A program made the position numbers and the translations under genes. DNA of 5,568 nt, taken from positions 1 through 5,568 of the forward strand of contig CADCWC010000282.1 of assembly GCA_902806305.1 (NCBI GenBank), read 5' to 3'. Each line of letters opens with the position of its first letter. Within the stretch, counting starts at the first letter, position 1. The notes below the pieces were generated by a model. It made no database searches. It was not told the DNA's origin and saw only the letters and a list, made by a program, of their open reading frames with translations. Positions 1 through 2,813 of this stretch are shown here, piece after piece. The DNA is from an uncultured Thermoleophilia bacterium. GTDB lineage: Bacteria > Actinomycetota > Thermoleophilia > Gaiellales > F1-60-MAGs149.

Positions 1-239
1 GCGTCCGCCGACGTGTCGATCCGGGCGCCCGGCTACACGTCGGCCGACGTCCGCTACGCCGTGCCGACGATGGCCGTCGTGGCGCATGCGCCGACGTTCT
101 GGGACACCGAGCTCGCCGAGTACAGCACGGTCGCGCTGGCCGGGCTGCTGGTGTTCATGCTGCTTGCCGTGGCGCTCCGCCCTCGTCGCGAGACCGTCGG
201 CGAGCGACTGGCCGAGTACCAGATGGCGACGCGCGGGCC

Positions 240-265
240 CGTCGAGGAGTCCGTGTTCCTCGACG
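240..265 (+). repeat. 9-bp perfect inverted repeat upstream of the tadB break
   Basis: CGTCGAGGA at 240-248 is the reverse complement of TCCTCGACG at 257-265, with an 8-base loop. It lies within coding sequence for VEESVFLDD, so codon use in GC-rich DNA may explain it. It overlaps the shorter GACGAC/GTCGTC repeat (262-267, 280-285), which reaches the frameshift junction. Such hairpins can promote replication slippage or sequencing dropout. Confidence 0.45.
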
Positions 266-276
266 ACCTCCTCGAC

Positions 277-300
277 CGCGTCGTCCTTCCTGCTCGCCAC
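277..300 (+). other. Frameshift/deletion junction inside tadB
   Basis: The protein-like signal passes here from frame 1 (LLDRVV, ending about 285) to frame 2 (SSFLLATAGGG, from about 281-287). The exact base cannot be fixed because both frames are open through the area. No stop codon or clear slippery heptamer lies at the junction, so programmed frameshifting is unlikely. The GACGAC/GTCGTC inverted repeat (262-267 and 280-285) ends at the junction. Confidence 0.7.
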
Positions 301-976
301 CGCGGGGGGCGGACTCGTGCTCGGTCTGCTGGGCACGCTGCTGCTCGGGACGCCGACCGCGCTGCTCGTCGCCCCGGTCGTCCCGCTCGCCGGCGAGCTC
401 GTGCTGCGGCTGAAGGGTCGTCGCCGGGTCGCCGCGTTCTCGGAGCAGCTGCCGGACAACCTCGTGGTGCTCTCCCAGTCGCTGCGGGCCGGCTTCGCGC
501 TCCTGCAGGCCCTCGACGCCGTGGCCGACAACGCGGCCGAGCCGTCGCGCAAGGAGTTCCGCCGCGTCATGACGCAGGCCAAGCTCGGCGCGCCGATCGA
601 GGTCGCGCTGGAGGAGCTCGGCGGGCGGATGCAGTCGAAGGAGCTCGGCTGGGTGGTGGCCGTGGTCGCCATCCAGAGCCGCGTCGGCGGCAACATGGCC
701 GAGATCTTCGACAGCGTCGCCGACGCGATCCAGGCCCGGCAGCGGCTGCGCCGCCAGGTGAAGGCGCTGACCGCACAGGGCCGCATGACGCAGGTCGTGC
801 TGACGAGCCTCCCGGCCGGGGTCGGCGCGATGCTCTACATCATCAATCCCGACTTCATGAACACGATGCTCGAGCAGCGGGCAGGCGTGGCCGTTCTGCT
901 GTTCGCCGGGTTCCTGAGCCTGCTCGGTTCCTGGACCATCTCCCGCATCGTCAACATCGAGATCTAGGCGGCCGAC

Positions 977-1855
977 ATGATCGCCCTCGCCCTGCTCCTC
1001 GCCGTCGCGGGGACCGTGCTGCTCGTCCGCGCCGCCATGATGCCCCGCCTGGCCGCGAACCAGGGGGTCGCCCGCGTCGCGGACTACGGGATGCACGCCG
1101 CCCCCGTTGCCCCGCACATGACCTCCGGTGGCGACTCGCCGGCCCGTCGCCTGCTGGAGCGCTTCTCCCCGAGCGGGTACGAGACGGCCCTGCGACATCG
1201 GTTCGTGCGGGCCGGACGCTACGACGTCTCGCCGGAGCGGATGCTGCTCTTCCGCTTCGGACCGCCGGCCGTGGTCGCCGTGATCGGCCTCGCGCTGCTC
1301 GCGCAGGGACCCGACCTGATGCGCCTGCTGCTCGTCGGCACGCTGCTCCTGCTCGCCTCACGCGTCCCGGAGTTCATCCTGGCCAGGCAGATGAAGGCGC
1401 GAGCCGAGCTCGTCAATCGCGAGATCCCCGACTTCATCGAGCTCCTCGCGATCACCGTCGAGGCCGGCATCGGCTTCGAGGCCGCCGTCCAGGCGACGAT
1501 CGTGCGCATGGACGGGCCGATCCGCGACGAGCTCGCGCTGATGCTGCAGGAGATCCGGATGGGCGTGGCCCGCGACGAGGCCATGCAGCACGTGGTCGAC
1601 CGCATCGACAGCCGCAACCTGCGGGTGTGGGTGCGCTCACTCGTCCAGGGCAACGCGCTCGGCGTGCCGCTCGGCCAGATCCTCCGCAACCTGTCGGTCG
1701 ACATGCGCATCCGGCGCCGGCAGGCGGCGGAGGAGCGAGCCCAGAAGGCACCGGTCAAGATGACCTTCCCGACCGTCTTCCTGATCTTCCCGGCGCTGCT
1801 GACGGTCCTGCTCGGACCGGCCGCGTTCCGGATCATCGAGGTCTTCAGCAAGTAG
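977..1855 (+). CDS. tadC: TadC-like Tad pilus inner-membrane platform protein
   Basis: This 292-residue protein has the usual size and plan of TadC, the second inner-membrane platform subunit for Tad (Flp-type) pilus assembly. An N-terminal membrane helix (residues 2-20) is followed by a cytoplasmic stretch to about 90. Two hydrophobic helices (about 97-110 and 115-130) come next, then a T2SSF domain (about 150-280) with IPDFIELLAITVEAGIGFEAAVQ-type sequence, QEIRMGVARDEAM and NALGVPLGQIL. The C-terminus has the typical basic RIRRRQAAEERAQKAPVK followed by a last helix FPTVFLIFPALLTVLLGPA. The ATG lies nine bases after the tadB stop. AGGCGG (966-971) overlaps that stop and matches AGGAGG at five of six positions with a 5-base gap, which suggests translational coupling in one operon. 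The frame is intact. It would be expected to work with a TadB partner, but the tadB in this window appears broken. The main alternative is a generic T2SSF protein of another type IV-like system. Confidence 0.9.
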   Translation: MIALALLLAVAGTVLLVRAAMMPRLAANQGVARVADYGMHAAPVAPHMTSGGDSPARRLLERFSPSGYETALRHRFVRAGRYDVSPERMLLFRFGPPAVVAVIGLALLAQGPDLMRLLLVGTLLLLASRVPEFILARQMKARAELVNREIPDFIELLAITVEAGIGFEAAVQATIVRMDGPIRDELALMLQEIRMGVARDEAMQHVVDRIDSRNLRVWVRSLVQGNALGVPLGQILRNLSVDMRIRRRQAAEERAQKAPVKMTFPTVFLIFPALLTVLLGPAAFRIIEVFSK

Positions 1856-1921
1856 GCGTTGAGTGCTCCTCGTGCACGCCGCCCCCGCCGAAACTACCCC
1901 AAACTGGTGATCTTTGTCGTG

Positions 1922-1934
1922 AATCCGGCGGATT
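1922..1934 (+). promoter_or_regulatory. Palindrome AATCCGGCGGATT, possible operator
   Basis: The 13-base sequence is a perfect inverted repeat with 6-base arms around a single central G. A one-base loop does not suit an RNA terminator and no T-run follows directly, so a dimeric DNA-binding site is the more natural reading. It lies 79 bases upstream of the regulator's ATG. Autoregulation by the LuxR-type product is a guess. Confidence 0.35.
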
Positions 1935-1966
1935 TCCGTCGCTTCGTGGTTAGCTGATCACTATCG

Positions 1967-1986
1967 GCACCGACTGCGAACGGTGC
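1967..1986 (+). promoter_or_regulatory. Inverted repeat (possible 5' UTR hairpin) before the regulator
   Basis: GCACCG (1967-1972) and CGGTGC (1981-1986) form a 6-bp GC-rich stem with an 8-base loop, extendable by a G-U pair (1966/1987). It ends 14 bases before the GAGG ribosome-binding site. It could be a UTR hairpin if transcription starts upstream of it, or an operator half-site pair. No transcription start is visible to decide. Confidence 0.3.
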
Positions 1987-2000
1987 TCCACGGGCGAGTT

Positions 2001-2004
2001 GAGG
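2001..2004 (+). promoter_or_regulatory. Ribosome-binding site for the response regulator
   Basis: GAGG (within GAGGGTGG) lies eight bases before the ATG at 2013. It decides for this start over the in-frame GTG at 1983, which has no such sequence in front of it. Confidence 0.6.
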
Positions 2005-2012
2005 GTGGCAAC

Positions 2013-2741
2013 ATGACGAGTGCGAGTCTCCGTGTTTTCCTCGTCGAGCGGCATGAGCTGACGCGACGGGGGCTGATCGAGATCCTGACCGACGACGGCA
2101 TCAAGGTGGTCGGCGAGACTGCGACCTGTGCGGTGGCGCGGGCCATGGCCCCGCGCCTGCCGTTCGACGTGGCGCTCGTCGACGTGCAGCTCAAGGACGG
2201 CGACGGGATCGATCTGGCCGCGCAGCTCCGCGAGATTCGCCCGAGCGCCGCTGTCGTCATGCTCGGCTCGGCCGCCACGCCGGTCGACGTCATCCGCGCC
2301 GTGCGCAACGGCGCCGCCGGCTTCCTGACCAAGGACATGCCGACCGGGCGGCTCGGCAGCACGCTCCGCGCCGCCGCCGCCGGGGAGGCCGCGCTCTCGC
2401 GCGAGATGACCGCGATGGTGGTGCGCGAGCTGCAGCGCGTGAACGACGGCCGCGGGGCCCGGGCGGCCGACATCCGCGCCCGGCTGACCGCGCGGGAGTG
2501 GCAGATCCTGCGCATGCTGGCCGAGGGGCGCCGGACCGCGGACGTGGCAGCCGACCTCGTGATCTCCGTCGAGACGGTGCGCTCCCACGTGAAGGCGGTC
2601 ATGCGGAAGCTCGGGGTGCACACGCGTGCCGCTGCCGTCGGCTGCCTGGAGGAGCTCCGCGACGCGATGGAGCAGCGGGACTCCTCCGAGTCCGCGCCGG
2701 CCGGCCAGCTGTTGTCTGCCCTGCACCTCTCCCCCGCCTGA
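2013..2741 (+). CDS. NarL/FixJ-type response regulator with LuxR HTH, atypical receiver
   Basis: This 242-residue regulator has a receiver domain (about 5-120) and a LuxR-type helix-turn-helix (about 156-214). The HTH is canonical: LTAREWQILRMLAEG, then ISVETVRSHVKAVMRKLGV. In the receiver the phospho-acceptor D57 (ALVDVQL, then DGDGIDL) and K107 (FLTKD) are present. The usual acidic pair before the histidine is E12-R13 (LVERHELTRRGL), and the conserved Thr/Ser switch position is Gly85 (VVMLGSAA). Magnesium binding and phosphorylation switching may therefore be altered. I chose ATG 2013 because GAGG (2001-2004) sits eight bases upstream and the receiver begins at once; an in-frame GTG at 1983 would add ten residues. 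A tail of about 25 residues after the HTH is polar and poorly conserved in appearance. No kinase is visible. It may control the neighbouring tad genes or the repeat protein, but only position suggests this. Confidence 0.9.
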   Translation: MTSASLRVFLVERHELTRRGLIEILTDDGIKVVGETATCAVARAMAPRLPFDVALVDVQLKDGDGIDLAAQLREIRPSAAVVMLGSAATPVDVIRAVRNGAAGFLTKDMPTGRLGSTLRAAAAGEAALSREMTAMVVRELQRVNDGRGARAADIRARLTAREWQILRMLAEGRRTADVAADLVISVETVRSHVKAVMRKLGVHTRAAAVGCLEELRDAMEQRDSSESAPAGQLLSALHLSPA

Positions 2742-2768
2742 GGCAGACGCCGGGGGACGAGACCCCCC
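2731..2768 (+). terminator. Competing G/C hairpins after the regulator, possible terminator
   Basis: The run CGGGGG (2751-2756) can pair with CCCCCG (2731-2736) across the stop codon, giving a 6-7 bp stem with a 14-base loop. Its GGGGG can instead pair with CCCCC (2763-2767) in a 5-bp stem with loop ACGAGA. The two are mutually exclusive. No T-run follows, which is common for actinobacterial terminators but leaves the call weak. Confidence 0.35.
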
Positions 2769-2778
2769 AGACGGACCC

Positions 2779-2807
2779 GTGGCACGGCGACCCGACCGGC
2801 CTAGCGT
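2779..2807 (+). promoter_or_regulatory. Promoter-like sequence for a leaderless repeat-protein mRNA
   Basis: TAGCGT (2802-2807) fits the TANNNT form of an actinobacterial -10. GTGGCA (2779-2784) matches TTGACA at four of six positions with a 17-base spacer. Only six bases separate the -10 from the ATG at 2814, so the transcript would start at or beside the A of the start codon. No convincing Shine-Dalgarno sequence precedes that ATG, which agrees with leaderless translation. Short motifs of this kind also arise by chance. Confidence 0.45.
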
Positions 2808-2813
2808 GGTGCC

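Larger units (their letters stand above)
1..967 (+). pseudogene. tadB: TadB-like platform protein, 5' partial and frameshifted
   Basis: This is an inner-membrane platform protein of the Tad pilus/type II secretion F family, which would pair with TadC and the TadA ATPase. The reading frame is open at base 1, so the gene starts upstream. Frame 1 reads a short extracytoplasmic tail, a membrane segment (about 124-177, VALAGLLVFMLLAVAL) and a basic stretch ending LDDLLDRVV near 285. Frame 2 then carries FLLATAGGG with further membrane segments and a complete T2SSF domain from about 425 (FSEQLPDNL, SLRAGFALLQAL, IQSRVGGNMAEIFDSV, ALTAQGRM), ending RIVNIEI and a stop at 965-967. Frame 1 past the junction is Arg/Ala/Pro-rich nonsense up to a stop at 1951-1953. 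Frame 2 before the junction is equally unnatural. From memory, related proteins carry some 30-45 more residues between these parts, so I infer a deletion of a non-multiple-of-three length; a sequencing or assembly error is also possible. Family assignment is firm; pseudogene status is not. Confidence 0.8.
1856..2012 (+). promoter_or_regulatory. Intergenic control region before the response regulator
   Basis: About 157 non-coding bases separate tadC from the regulator, and the middle (1890-1965) is clearly AT-richer than the flanking genes. It contains a direct repeat of AAACT at 1891-1895 and 1901-1905 (10-base period), a perfect palindrome at 1922-1934, a GTGATC/GATCAC inverted pair (1907-1912 and 1956-1961) and a hairpin-capable repeat at 1967-1986. 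No clean -35/-10 pair is visible; CACTAT (1959-1964) is a poor -10 candidate. A 32-codon TTG-start frame (1859-1957) exists but has no coding support. I infer the regulator's promoter lies here. Confidence 0.5.

Noticed and set aside
277..300. Programmed ribosomal frameshift in tadB
   Set aside because: No slippery heptamer or in-frame stop is present at the junction, and part of the protein seems to be missing as well, which frameshifting would not explain.
1863..1878. Terminator after tadC formed by GTGC/GCAC and the palindrome CGTGCACG
   Set aside because: The stem is only four base pairs and no T-run follows, so it is too weak to call.
286..1953. Long frame 1 continuation of tadB through tadC, which would give a 646-residue protein
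   Set aside because: Past the junction the translation is Arg/Ala/Pro/Gly-rich with no domain, and it overlaps convincing T2SSF coding in other frames. Stop-poor GC-rich DNA explains it.
1859..1957. 32-codon TTG-start frame between tadC and the regulator
   Set aside because: There is no ribosome-binding sequence with proper spacing and no recognisable product, and the palindromes there suit a control region better.
1950..2785. Two minus-strand frames of 258 and 274 codons opposite the regulator
   Set aside because: The plus strand encodes an unmistakable LuxR-type regulator; the minus translations are Ser/Arg- or His/Arg-rich without recognisable motifs.
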